DNA of 64,000 nucleotides from Candidatus Ozemibacter sibiricus. GTDB lineage: Bacteria; Muiribacteriota; Ozemobacteria; Ozemobacterales; Ozemobacteraceae. Below are positions 42,522 to 50,538 of the stretch, in pieces (the stretch's first letter is position 1; every line of letters starts with the position of its first letter). The translations under genes were made by a program, and so were the position numbers. The DNA is taken from assembly GCA_003327425.1 (NCBI GenBank), contig QOQW01000016.1, positions 62,001-126,000 on the forward strand, in the 5' to 3' direction. The notes below the pieces were generated by a model. That model was not told where the DNA came from. It was given only the letters and a program-made list of their open reading frames with translations, and ran no database searches.

Positions 42522-42550
42522 GCCCGCCGACCGGCGCGCGGTCGGCGGGC
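42522..42550. repeat. 11-bp hairpin in the divergent cyclase-dapL intergenic region
   Basis: GCCCGCCGACC (42522-42532) pairs perfectly with GGTCGGCGGGC (42540-42550) around a 7-base loop. It lies between divergent genes, where terminators are not needed, so it could be an operator or part of the cyclase upstream region. The remaining sequence of 42412-42787 shows only the dapL promoter. Confidence 0.45.
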
Positions 42551-42711
42551 CATGACCAAAGATTCAGAGGTCGGTGGTTCGTTGGCGGGATTCTGGCGAG
42601 CTGGCGAGATGCTCCCTCTGCGCTGTGGCTGCGCTTCCGAGGGGGAGTTGGCTCTGACGAACCCAGGGGGAGGGGGCGGCGGAGGAATCCCAACCGAAGA
42701 GCGAAGGTGCC

Positions 42712-42740
42712 TTGCAATTCATAGAGGGGGACGGTACCAT
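42712..42740 (+). promoter_or_regulatory. Predicted promoter of dapL
   Basis: TTGCAA (42712-42717), 17 bases, then TACCAT (42735-42740), each four of six to consensus. AAAGGAG follows at 42776-42782, 5 bases before ATG 42788. Confidence 0.5.
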
Positions 42741-42787
42741 GGCGCCCGATGCTTGGGCTCAGCCCTCTCTGCTGAAAGGAGTCTGCC

Positions 42788-44014
42788 ATGCTGCCGCGCA
42801 ACCCTCATCTGGCCCGTTTGAAATCGCGCTACCTGTTCGCCGAGATCGCCCGGCGCCGGCGCGAGTTCGCCGCTGCCCATCCCGAGGTGCGGGTCATCAG
42901 TCTCGGCATCGGTGACACCACCGAGCCTCTGGTCGAGCCGATCGTCGCCGCCGTGCGCGACCGGGCGATCGCCATGGGCACCCGCGAAGGGTACACCGGG
43001 TATGGCGATGAGCAGGGCATGACCGCCTTGCGGCAGAAGATCGCCGAGGTGATCTACGGGGGAGCGGTCACGCCCGATGAGGTGTTCGTCTCCGATGGTT
43101 GCAAATGCGATATCGGCCGTCTGCAACTGATGTTCGGCCCGGGGGCCCACCTCGCCGTCCAGGATCCTTCCTACCCCGCCTATGTCGACAGTGCGGTGCT
43201 GACTGGCATGACCGGCGACCTGATCGAGTCGCGGGGCCAGTTCGCAGGCATCACTTACCTGCCCTGCCATGCCGACAACGGCTTCTTCCCCGTGCTGGAA
43301 GCCATTCCCGGACGCAGCGTCGTCTATTTCTGCTCGCCGAACAACCCGACCGGCGCGGTGGCGACGCGCGACCAGCTGACGCAGCTGGTCGCCGCCGTAC
43401 GCGAGCGCCGCGGCGTGCTGGTCTTCGATGCCGCCTACAGCGCGTTCATCCATGACGACGGGCTGCCCCGCAGCATCTACGAGATTCCCGGCGCCCGGGA
43501 GGTCGCCATCGAGACCGGCTCCTTCTCGAAACCCGCCGGTTTCACCGGCGTCCGGCTGGGCTGGACGGTGGTGCCCCGCGATCTGCGCTACGAAGATGGC
43601 ACGCGCCTCCACGACGATTTCAACCGCATCGTCACCACCATCTTCAATGGCGCCTCGGTGTTCGCGCAGGCGGCCGGGCTGGCCGCGCTCAGCCCGGAAG
43701 GCCTGGCCGCCACGCGGCGACAGATCGAATACTACATGGGCAACGCCCGCCTCATTCGCGAGACGCTCGAGCAGGCCGGGTTCCGGGTGTTCGGCGGCGT
43801 GAATGCGCCCTACCTGTGGGCGCGGATTCCCGGCAAGAGCAGTTGGGAAGCCTTCGACGAGCTGCTGCACCGGGCGCAGGTCGTGGCCACGCCCGGGGCC
43901 GGCTTCGGCCCGGCCGGCGAAGGCTACCTGCGCTTCAGCGCCTTCGCCCACCGCGAAGACGTCGAAGAGGCGGTCGGCCGCCTCCGTCGGGTCTACGCCT
44001 CATCGCGTTCCTGA
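42788..44014 (+). CDS. dapL: LL-diaminopimelate aminotransferase
   Basis: DapL converts tetrahydrodipicolinate directly to LL-diaminopimelate with glutamate, a shortcut in lysine and peptidoglycan synthesis. The 408-residue protein matches the family throughout: NPHLARLKSRYLFAEIARR, ISLGIGDTTEPL, YTGYGDEQGMTALR, FVSDGCKCDIGRLQ, QDPSYPAYVD, FCSPNNPTGAVA, the PLP-lysine motif SFSKPAGFTGVRLGW and a C-terminal YLRFSAFAHREDVEEA. The ribosome site AAAGGAG is 5 bases upstream. The gene is monocistronic, with no other lysine-pathway gene beside it. Confidence 0.96.
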   Translation: MLPRNPHLARLKSRYLFAEIARRRREFAAAHPEVRVISLGIGDTTEPLVEPIVAAVRDRAIAMGTREGYTGYGDEQGMTALRQKIAEVIYGGAVTPDEVFVSDGCKCDIGRLQLMFGPGAHLAVQDPSYPAYVDSAVLTGMTGDLIESRGQFAGITYLPCHADNGFFPVLEAIPGRSVVYFCSPNNPTGAVATRDQLTQLVAAVRERRGVLVFDAAYSAFIHDDGLPRSIYEIPGAREVAIETGSFSKPAGFTGVRLGWTVVPRDLRYEDGTRLHDDFNRIVTTIFNGASVFAQAAGLAALSPEGLAATRRQIEYYMGNARLIRETLEQAGFRVFGGVNAPYLWARIPGKSSWEAFDELLHRAQVVATPGAGFGPAGEGYLRFSAFAHREDVEEAVGRLRRVYASSRS

Positions 44015-44322
44015 GCGTTTCGGTCTGAGCGGCCGGCGACGCCGACCCGGCCCATCCGGTCGGGGCTTTGCCCGAAGCTCTGAAGAGAGGCGTCTGGGCC
44101 CAGGCCGGCCGCGAGAGGGATGGCGAGCGGGGGGCCTGGGGCCTGAGGCCCAAAACACCACCAGGGGCCGCCGGCCTCTGGCCCCCCAACCGCTCGGTGT
44201 CTCGGCCGGCCGCCACCGGGCCGACCAGGGGGCACCAAGCGGCTGGTCAGCGGCAGGGCCGGGCTGGTCAGCGGCAGAGCCGCGCTGCAACCACGAGTGG
44301 CTCAGCGCTGATCAGAAAGGGC
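44015..44322. other. 308-base convergent intergenic region with inverted and tandem repeats
   Basis: Contains an imperfect long hairpin (44125-44195: GAGCGGGGGGCC pairs with GGCCCCCCAACCGCTC) and a 21-bp unit beginning GGCTGGTCAGCGGCAG repeated in tandem (44241-44261 and 44262-44282, one mismatch). A 10-base direct repeat GGCTCAGCGC occurs at 44299 and 44320, the latter running into the ankyrin gene end. No protein is likely here. Confidence 0.6.
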
Positions 44323-45243
44323 TCAGCGCGAGGTGGCGGGGCGGCGGGCCGGGCGGGCGGGCGCGGCGGAGCCAGGACCGCCGTGCAGCGTGTCGAACTT
44401 CATCTTCGCCTTGAGGAGCTTGGCGATCTCGGGCTCTTCCGCTTCGGTGGCCCAGTCGTAGGGGGTCTTGCCTTCTTTGTCCTTGAGGTTGGGGTCGGCG
44501 CCTTTGGCCAGCAGGTAGACGACCGCTTCCTGTTCGCCGGCGGCGGCGGCCGCGTGCAACGGCGTCACGCCATCTTCATCCTGGGCGTTGACCTCGGCGC
44601 CTTTGGCGATCAAGGCTTTGTAGATCTCGACGCGGGGCACCTCGTCCTCGTCTTCCCCTTCCTCCTCGGCGGAAGCGGGGGAGGCCGCTCCCGCCGCGGC
44701 GGTGCCGGTGGCGGGCGCCGCTTCTTCCTCCTCGTCGGGGCCGACGTCGCCGGCCGCGTAGTGGAGGGCGGTCATGCCCGTCTTGTCCTTCCCGCGGGGA
44801 TCGGCTCCCTTGGCCAGCAGCAGGTTGACCAGATCGAGACTGCCGACGGCCGCGGCGATCTCGAGCGCCGCCGCACCGTCGTTGTCGCGCCGCTTGACAT
44901 CGGCCCCCTTGGCGAGCAGGAGCTTGACGAGGTCGATGTCTTCGTTGCCGACGGCCAGCAGCAAGGGGGTGGTGCCGTCATTCGAGGCGGCGTTGGGGTC
45001 GGCCTGGCGCGACAGCAGGAAGGCGGTCATCGTGGCCAGACCTTCCCCCACCGCGATGTGGAGCGGGGTTTCGCCATCCTTGGTCGTTTTCAGGTTGATC
45101 AGGGAAGGATCCTTGTCGAGCAGGGCGGTGACCTTGGCCAGGTTGTCGGCCTTGACCGCGGCGTGGATGGGGGCGGCCAGGGCGGCTCCCGTGCCGGTTA
45201 GGGCCAGCAGCAGAACCACGAACAGACGAACCGATGTGCGCAT
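44323..45243 (-). CDS. Exported ankyrin-repeat protein
   Basis: 306 residues: a signal peptide (VRLFVVLLLALTGTGAALA) and about seven ankyrin repeats, with consensus text such as DGETPLHIAVGEGLATMTAFLL, DLVNLLLAKGADPRGKDK and DGVTPLHAAAAAGEQEAVVYLL. Between two repeats is a ~35-residue acidic/Ala-rich insertion (DEEEEAAPAT ... EEEGEDEDEV). The C-terminus is Ala/Pro/Arg-rich. GAGGAG lies 7 bases before ATG 45243; the frame extends to 45357 without a site. It is a periplasmic protein-interaction scaffold by inference. Confidence 0.85.
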   Translation of the reverse strand: MRTSVRLFVVLLLALTGTGAALAAPIHAAVKADNLAKVTALLDKDPSLINLKTTKDGETPLHIAVGEGLATMTAFLLSRQADPNAASNDGTTPLLLAVGNEDIDLVKLLLAKGADVKRRDNDGAAALEIAAAVGSLDLVNLLLAKGADPRGKDKTGMTALHYAAGDVGPDEEEEAAPATGTAAAGAASPASAEEEGEDEDEVPRVEIYKALIAKGAEVNAQDEDGVTPLHAAAAAGEQEAVVYLLAKGADPNLKDKEGKTPYDWATEAEEPEIAKLLKAKMKFDTLHGGPGSAAPARPARRPATSR

Positions 45244-45378
45244 GTTTTCGCTCCTCGTCGTTGACGGTCCTCTTTCTTTGTACCAGAATCCGGCCCGAAT
45301 GACAAACCCCGCACCCCAAGCGAGGTTTTCTGCCGGTGATCGGCGCGACTTCCGCACCGACAGGCGAGGCCGGAGGGG

Positions 45379-47427
45379 TCAGGGGGTGTCGTCCTCGTCG
45401 GGCGCCGTGCCGATGCGGGGAAGGTAGACCCCGGTGAGGGTCAACCGACCGCGCCGGGCCCCTGAACGAGTCTTGCTGATGCCTCCGGCGAAATCGGTCA
45501 CCTCGTCGAAACGAGGGGGCACCACCTCGCGGCCGTCCCGATCGACGAATCCCCATTTGGTGCCGCGCCGCACGGCCGCCCGCCCTTCGGAGAAATCGCG
45601 GGCCTGGTCGTAGTGCATGGGCACCACCAGCCGGCCGGTCCCATCGACGAACCCGGTGCCCTGGCCGTTCGAGACCCAGCAGCGATCCTCGCGCACCAGG
45701 CCGACCGCGGTCCAGGTGGCGGGGTGCAGTTCCCGGCCGTCCGGGGCGTACATGCTCCACAGGTCGCCCTCGAGCAGCAACAGGCTGCCGCTGGCGAACG
45801 TTCGCACGGCCCGGAAGGCTGGTCGCAGCACGAACCGGCCCTGGGCGTCGACGAACCCGAAGCGCCCATTGACCTCGACCTGGCGCAGGCCGCCCGGCAG
45901 CGGCGGGTCGTTCCCGATCGGCAGATCGATCGCGAGTCGGCGCCCCTGCGGGTCGATGAACACGACCTCGCCGCGCACGGTGACCGCTGCCCGGCCGTCC
46001 CGGAACGGGCCCGCCCAGTCGAAGACCGGCGGAATGACCAGTTGCCCGGTGGCATCGACGTAGCCCCAGCGCCCTTCTTCGTCGCGGACGGCGGCCAGCC
46101 CGTCGCTGAGCGGCTCCACGGCGAGATAGCGCGGTTCGGTCACCCGGCCGCTGGCCGGGTGATAGAAGCCCCATCGGCGGTCCTTCTGCAGGAGGAACAG
46201 ATCGGGATCATCGATCACGATGCGGTCATACTGGCACGGGAGCAGGACCTTGCCAGCGCCGTCCACCAGGCCTTCCCGGCCGTCGGCCTGGCTCAGCAGC
46301 AGGTTGTCCTGGAGCGGGGCGAGGAAATCGAAGGTCGGGGCCAGGATCTCGCCGCGGCCGGTCTGATAGAGCCCCGCCTTGCTCTGCCGGCAGACGATGA
46401 AGGTGTCGCCGCCGGGCAGGCATTCCATCTGGTCATAGGTCGGAGAGGCCAGCAGCCGTCCCGCCCGGTCGATCAGGAAGCAGACGCCGTCGGCTTCGAC
46501 CACCGCCTGACCGTTCTGGAAGGCATGGGCCTGGGTGAAGCGGGGGGGGACCACCTCGCGCCCGTCCCGGTCGATGTAGCCCCAGCGGCCTTGCCGGCGC
46601 ACCGCCGCTCGCCCTTCCTGGAAGGGGGTGGCCTCTTCGTAGGGGCCGGGAATGACCAGCACCCCCCGGGGATCGAGGTACCCCATGCCTTCGGGGCGGG
46701 TGACCAGGGCTCGTTCCTCGCTCATCTCGTCGATCGCCGTGAACCGCGGCCCCGGCAGCAGGGTCCCCGTCGACGCGACCAGCACCCACTCCTCGCCGTC
46801 GCGCACGGGGAACACGCCCGGGGCGAAGCCGTTCGTCCAATCGGCCAGGGGATCGATGCGGTCGGCGTCCCCATCGGTGCCGTCGAGGTCGCCCAGGACT
46901 GGATCGAGCCCTTCGTTCGGGGGCTGCCAGATCGCATCGAACCGGGGGGGGACCACCAGGCGCGCGGCGGTGTCGATGAAGCCCCACCGTCCGTTCACGC
47001 GCACCGGCGCGAACCCGTGCCGGAACCTCGCCACCCGTTCCCAGAGCGGGTAGACCTGGTAGTCGCCGTGTTCGTCGAGCCGTCCCCAGGGGCCGGTGGC
47101 GGTGCCGGTGTGGAAGCCGTAGCGATCGCCGACCCGCACCGGTCGGAACAACGCTTCCGCCGGGAGGGGCGGGCTGCTCGGTTCTGCCGCCCCCAGCCAA
47201 GGGCGGTCAGGGGCCGCGACTTGCTCGGCGACCGCACCCGCGGGATCATCCGTGCGGGCCATTTCCGCGCATACCATGGGGAAGGCGGCCAGGAGCATGA
47301 GCGTGATCATGGCAGCCATGGGCGCTACCGGCCGAACCCGCGGTGTCAGCATCATTCCTCTGAAGGGTGGCAGCAGCAGGCGGGCCAGGCATCCTGTCCA
47401 GGTTGTGCTTGAAACGAACGAATGCAT
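45379..47427 (-). CDS. Exported WG-repeat protein
   Basis: 682 residues: an N-terminal hydrophobic segment (MAAMITLMLLAAFPMVCAE), then more than a dozen WG (KWG) repeats, each near RWGFID.xGR.VVPPRFD. Examples are NGRWGFIDTAARLVVPPRFDAI, QGRWGYIDRDGREVVPPRFTQ and KWGFVDRDGREVVPPRFDEV near the C-terminus. WG repeats form beta-solenoid-like or propeller surfaces of unknown function. ATG 47427 lies 5 bases after the lipid kinase stop (TAG), which suggests coupling. Later ATGs at 47355 and 47319 would give a shorter signal peptide. It is the last gene of the tmk-like/synthase/kinase operon. Confidence 0.85.
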   Translation of the reverse strand: MHSFVSSTTWTGCLARLLLPPFRGMMLTPRVRPVAPMAAMITLMLLAAFPMVCAEMARTDDPAGAVAEQVAAPDRPWLGAAEPSSPPLPAEALFRPVRVGDRYGFHTGTATGPWGRLDEHGDYQVYPLWERVARFRHGFAPVRVNGRWGFIDTAARLVVPPRFDAIWQPPNEGLDPVLGDLDGTDGDADRIDPLADWTNGFAPGVFPVRDGEEWVLVASTGTLLPGPRFTAIDEMSEERALVTRPEGMGYLDPRGVLVIPGPYEEATPFQEGRAAVRRQGRWGYIDRDGREVVPPRFTQAHAFQNGQAVVEADGVCFLIDRAGRLLASPTYDQMECLPGGDTFIVCRQSKAGLYQTGRGEILAPTFDFLAPLQDNLLLSQADGREGLVDGAGKVLLPCQYDRIVIDDPDLFLLQKDRRWGFYHPASGRVTEPRYLAVEPLSDGLAAVRDEEGRWGYVDATGQLVIPPVFDWAGPFRDGRAAVTVRGEVVFIDPQGRRLAIDLPIGNDPPLPGGLRQVEVNGRFGFVDAQGRFVLRPAFRAVRTFASGSLLLLEGDLWSMYAPDGRELHPATWTAVGLVREDRCWVSNGQGTGFVDGTGRLVVPMHYDQARDFSEGRAAVRRGTKWGFVDRDGREVVPPRFDEVTDFAGGISKTRSGARRGRLTLTGVYLPRIGTAPDEDDTP

Positions 47428-47432
47428 AGTTC

Positions 47433-48380
47433 CTATCCGAGAATGGAAACGGTGGCGGGGAGCACGCGCCAGCGGGCCGCCGTGACGTCGAGCAGTTCGC
47501 CATCGTAATCGATGGGCAGAGGCTGTTCGAACCGCGCGGCGACCTCGTCGACTTCGACGCAGTGCACCTCGGGATGCCCGCGCAGACCCTGCTTCTCGAA
47601 GGCATCGATCAACTGCAGCAGGCGCCAGACCGACACCTTGCGGCAGAGGGCGAGATCGAGCCGGCCGTCATACGGGGTGCGCGGGGTCAGGAACGTGAAC
47701 GAGCCCGCGACGAACCGTTGTTTCAGCAGGCTCATGCCGGTGAACTCGCCTTCCCAGCGGTGGGGGCCGGCCTCGACCTGCGCCCGGAAGCCCCGATAGG
47801 TGAGCACCTCCTGGGCCGAGGCCAGCAGCAGAGCCCCGGTGTACCAGTACCGGTACAGCCAGTTGGCCAGCGAACGCTGACGGGTCAAGCGGTGGTTGGC
47901 GGCCGGAATGGTGCCGACATGCGAGGCTTGCAGCAGATGATGGACGACGGCTTCGCCGCTGGGCAAGGTGGCGTCGAGCCGAATCACGTCGCGTCGCCGA
48001 GCGGTCTCGAGCGCGAGGCGGCAGGGCACGCCGGCGAGTTGCGGCGCCTCGCCGATCGGCTTGTGGAAATCGTTGCTGGTGCCCAGGCCGATCGCCCCGA
48101 GATGGACCGTGCCGGGGGCCAGTCCCTGGTCCTGGGCGGCCATCAGGGCGTCGAGGACGAGCTGCAGCATGCCGTCGCCGCCCGCCGCGACCAGACAGGT
48201 GGCGCCCTGCCCGATCGCCTCGGCCACCCGGGCGGGCACGTCGGCCGCCCCCGTCGTCGTCCACAGCTTGAACGGGCGGCCGGCGGCGCGCAGGGCTTCG
48301 GCCAGCCGGGGCCAGGCGGCCGCCGCCGCCCCGCGGTTGGCCTGCGGATTCAAGAAGATGTCGAGCCGTCCCTCAGCCAC
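47433..48380 (-). CDS. Diacylglycerol/lipid kinase family protein (DagK/YegS-like)
   Basis: The 315-residue kinase has FLNPQANRGAAAAAWPRL near the N-terminus, the nucleotide motif VAAGGDGMLQLVLD (GGDG) and IGLGTSNDFHKP (family LGTGNDF). The C-terminal beta-domain ends PIDYDGELLDVTAARWRVLP. It phosphorylates a lipid hydroxyl such as diacylglycerol, a sphingoid base or ceramide. It starts with GTG, overlapping the upstream synthase stop by 8 bases. Tight coupling to an alpha-oxoamine synthase makes a sphingolipid-like substrate worth testing. Confidence 0.88.
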   Translation of the reverse strand: MAEGRLDIFLNPQANRGAAAAAWPRLAEALRAAGRPFKLWTTTGAADVPARVAEAIGQGATCLVAAGGDGMLQLVLDALMAAQDQGLAPGTVHLGAIGLGTSNDFHKPIGEAPQLAGVPCRLALETARRRDVIRLDATLPSGEAVVHHLLQASHVGTIPAANHRLTRQRSLANWLYRYWYTGALLLASAQEVLTYRGFRAQVEAGPHRWEGEFTGMSLLKQRFVAGSFTFLTPRTPYDGRLDLALCRKVSVWRLLQLIDAFEKQGLRGHPEVHCVEVDEVAARFEQPLPIDYDGELLDVTAARWRVLPATVSILG

Positions 48381-49635
48381 GCCCGATCACCCCGTATTTG
48401 CGGCCAAGCTCGATCAGCAGGCTCAGGGCGAACTCGAGATCGGCCGGGGTGTGGGTGGCCATCACCGTCAGGCGGATCCGTTCGGTGCCGGGGGCGACCG
48501 CCGGATACTCGATCAGCGACAGGAAGAGCCCCCGTTCGTAGGCCTCCTTGACGATGGCATAGACCTTTTCGCGGCTGCGCACGAAGATCGGGATGATCGG
48601 GGCATCCAGGCCGCCCAGTTCGAACCCGGCCTCGGTCAGGCGGCGGCGAACCAGGGCGGCATTCTCGTGCAGCTTCGCCACCAGCTCGGGATGCTGCTCG
48701 ATGATATCGAGGCCGGCCAGGCAGGCCGCCACCGTCATCGGCGCCACCGCGGCCGTGAACATGCCCGAGCGCGCGAAATGCCGCAGCCAGTTGATCACGA
48801 CCTTGCGGCTGGCGATGAACCCGCCGTAGCAGCCGAAGGCTTTGGAAAAGGTGCCCATCACGAAATCGACCTCGCCTTCGACCCCGCAGTATTCGAGCGA
48901 GCCGCGGCCGTGCTGGCCTACGGCCCCGGTGCCATGGGCGTCATCGACCAGCAGCAGGGCCCGGTACTTTTTGCACAGGTCGACGATCGGTCGCAAGGGC
49001 GCGATCTCGCCATCCATGCTGTAGACGCCGTCGACGGCGACCAGCTTCTGGCCCGGCTTGCCCTCGACCTCGCGCAGGCAGCGCTCGAGGTCGGCCAGAT
49101 CGGAGTGCTTGAAGACCAGGCGTTGGGCCCGGCTGTAGCGGGCGCCGTCGATCAGGCTGGCGTGGTTCAGCTCGTCGCCGATGAACCAGTCGTGCGGGCC
49201 CAGCAGCGCGGTGATCAGGCCGATGTTGGCCGCATACCCCGAGGGGAAGAGCATGGCCGCTTCGCAGTGCTTGAAGGCCGCCAGGCGGGCCTCGAACTCC
49301 TGATGCAGGGTGGTGTTCCCATTGAGCGTGCAGGGGCCGGCCATGCCGATGCCCCAGCGATCGATGGCGGCCTTGGTGCGGGCCACCACTTCGGGATGCG
49401 TGGTCAGCCCCAGGTAGTTGTTGCTGGCCATCATCACCATCTCTTTCGGTTGGCCCGTTTCGAGGGTGACCGCTTCGATGTGATTGGTGCTGGCGCTCGT
49501 GGTGGTGCGGAAGAAGAGATACAGCTTCTGCCGGCGGGCTTCTTCGATGACCTGGTGGAACAGCGCCATCTTCTCGGGCAGTGAGCGGGTCTGATCGGCG
49601 AGCAGCGCCTTGACGTCGAAATTGGCTACGTCCAT
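48373..49635 (-). CDS. PLP-dependent alpha-oxoamine synthase (KBL/AONS/SPT family)
   Basis: 420 residues. This family condenses an amino acid with an acyl-CoA and releases CO2. Members make 2-amino-3-ketobutyrate, 8-amino-7-oxononanoate (biotin), 3-ketodihydrosphingosine and others. Motifs are MMASNNYLGLTTHPEV, NGNTTLHQEFEARLAAF, DELNHASLIDGAR, VDDAHGTGAVGQHGRG and the PLP-lysine site GTFSKAFGCYGGF. The ~60-residue N-terminal extension differs from biotin BioF. ATG 49635 lies 9 bases after CGAGGT and overlaps the upstream kinase-like gene by 10 bases. No biotin gene is adjacent; the following lipid kinase hints at a sphingoid product. Confidence 0.85.
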   Translation of the reverse strand: MDVANFDVKALLADQTRSLPEKMALFHQVIEEARRQKLYLFFRTTTSASTNHIEAVTLETGQPKEMVMMASNNYLGLTTHPEVVARTKAAIDRWGIGMAGPCTLNGNTTLHQEFEARLAAFKHCEAAMLFPSGYAANIGLITALLGPHDWFIGDELNHASLIDGARYSRAQRLVFKHSDLADLERCLREVEGKPGQKLVAVDGVYSMDGEIAPLRPIVDLCKKYRALLLVDDAHGTGAVGQHGRGSLEYCGVEGEVDFVMGTFSKAFGCYGGFIASRKVVINWLRHFARSGMFTAAVAPMTVAACLAGLDIIEQHPELVAKLHENAALVRRRLTEAGFELGGLDAPIIPIFVRSREKVYAIVKEAYERGLFLSLIEYPAVAPGTERIRLTVMATHTPADLEFALSLLIELGRKYGVIGRG

Positions 49636-50312
49636 CGGGGCAATACCTCGGTTTCCAGGATGCGGATAAGATCGGCGCCGACCGCAGCCGGGGGACGATC
49701 CACCGCGACCACCGGCCAGCCCTCCCGGGCGGCCTCGTCGCGCAGGCTGGCCCGCAATCGGCTCTGGAAGGCGACGAAGGTCGCCTCGCTCGGGGGCTGG
49801 AAGCCGCACTCGTAGGGGGTGACCGTCGATTTGCGCGACCAGGCGAGGGCCGGGTCGAGATCGAGCAGGACGGTCACCACCGGTCGGGGGAAGACGGCGG
49901 CGAAGGTGCGGAGCCACTGCGGGTCGGTGCCGGTCAGCGCTTCCGTGAACGCATACTTGTACCAGTAGCCGTTGGCCAGGATCAGGTCGGGCCGGGCCTG
50001 TCGCACCAGATGGAGCGACTCGAGCAGGCCATGGAAGATGAACAGGGCGCGCGGCCCGCCGCTCAGCAGTGCGAGGTAGCGATGGACGGCCGCGGGGTCG
50101 GCGATGAACGGATGGTGATGGTACCGCGGGTTGTGCGCGATTTCCCAGACGTGCAGATGCGCGGCTCGCCGGCCGTGCGTGTTCGCCAACCACTCGGACA
50201 ACCCCCGGATATGCGTCGATTTGCCGCACCCATCGATGCCGGTCAAGCAGACCAGCGGCGGGTTGGCCGCGGGGGGGCCGTCATGCCGAGCAGGGGAAGG
50301 CGGGACGGGCAC
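49626..50312 (-). CDS. Thymidylate-kinase-like P-loop kinase
   Basis: 228 residues: P-loop CLTGIDGCGKSTHIRGL near residue 30, then a fold like dTMP kinase with PVVTVLLDLDPALAWSRK (LID/Walker region). The usual DRY..S..AY signature is replaced by ILANGYWYKYAFTEAL, so true thymidylate kinase activity is doubtful. GTG 50312 lies 8 bases after AAAGGAG; the open frame beyond it to 50660 has no support. First gene of an overlapping four-gene minus-strand operon (this gene, oxoamine synthase, lipid kinase, WG-repeat protein). Confidence 0.8.
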   Translation of the reverse strand: MPVPPSPARHDGPPAANPPLVCLTGIDGCGKSTHIRGLSEWLANTHGRRAAHLHVWEIAHNPRYHHHPFIADPAAVHRYLALLSGGPRALFIFHGLLESLHLVRQARPDLILANGYWYKYAFTEALTGTDPQWLRTFAAVFPRPVVTVLLDLDPALAWSRKSTVTPYECGFQPPSEATFVAFQSRLRASLRDEAAREGWPVVAVDRPPAAVGADLIRILETEVLPRWT

Positions 50313-50350
50313 GTGGCTGTCTCCTTTGATGGCTGGGTCCGATGGTGAGG

Positions 50351-50359
50351 AGTATACCA
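50351..50359 (-). promoter_or_regulatory. Extended -10 promoter of the kinase-like/synthase operon
   Basis: On the minus strand TGG precedes TATACT (50356-50351). Initiation near 50344 would give a leader of ~32 bases containing AAAGGAG before the GTG start. Confidence 0.5.
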
Positions 50360-50472
50360 TGGCCGGGAAGAGGCGATGGTCCACCGACTCCCTTCCTTCC
50401 TTCCTGGCGACGAAGAAGTGGCGATCTGGATACCCGCGACGGACCACGCTTGAGGCCTGTCGTCGTCGGCGA

Positions 50473-50481
50473 TGGTAGAAT
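50473..50481 (+). promoter_or_regulatory. Extended -10 promoter of the second propeller gene
   Basis: TGG followed by TAGAAT (50476-50481), the same element as at 34438. The expected leader of ~50 bases includes AAGGGAG before ATG 50539. Confidence 0.5.
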
Positions 50482-50538
50482 GTTCTCGATCGTCGGTTCG
50501 GTGGCCCGATTTCCGAACTTCGAAGGGAGCGAACGGTG

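Noticed and set aside
49626-50312. Bona fide thymidylate kinase (tmk)
   Set aside because: The DRY..S..AY signature is replaced and the gene is coupled to lipid-like enzymes, so only a family-level call is given.
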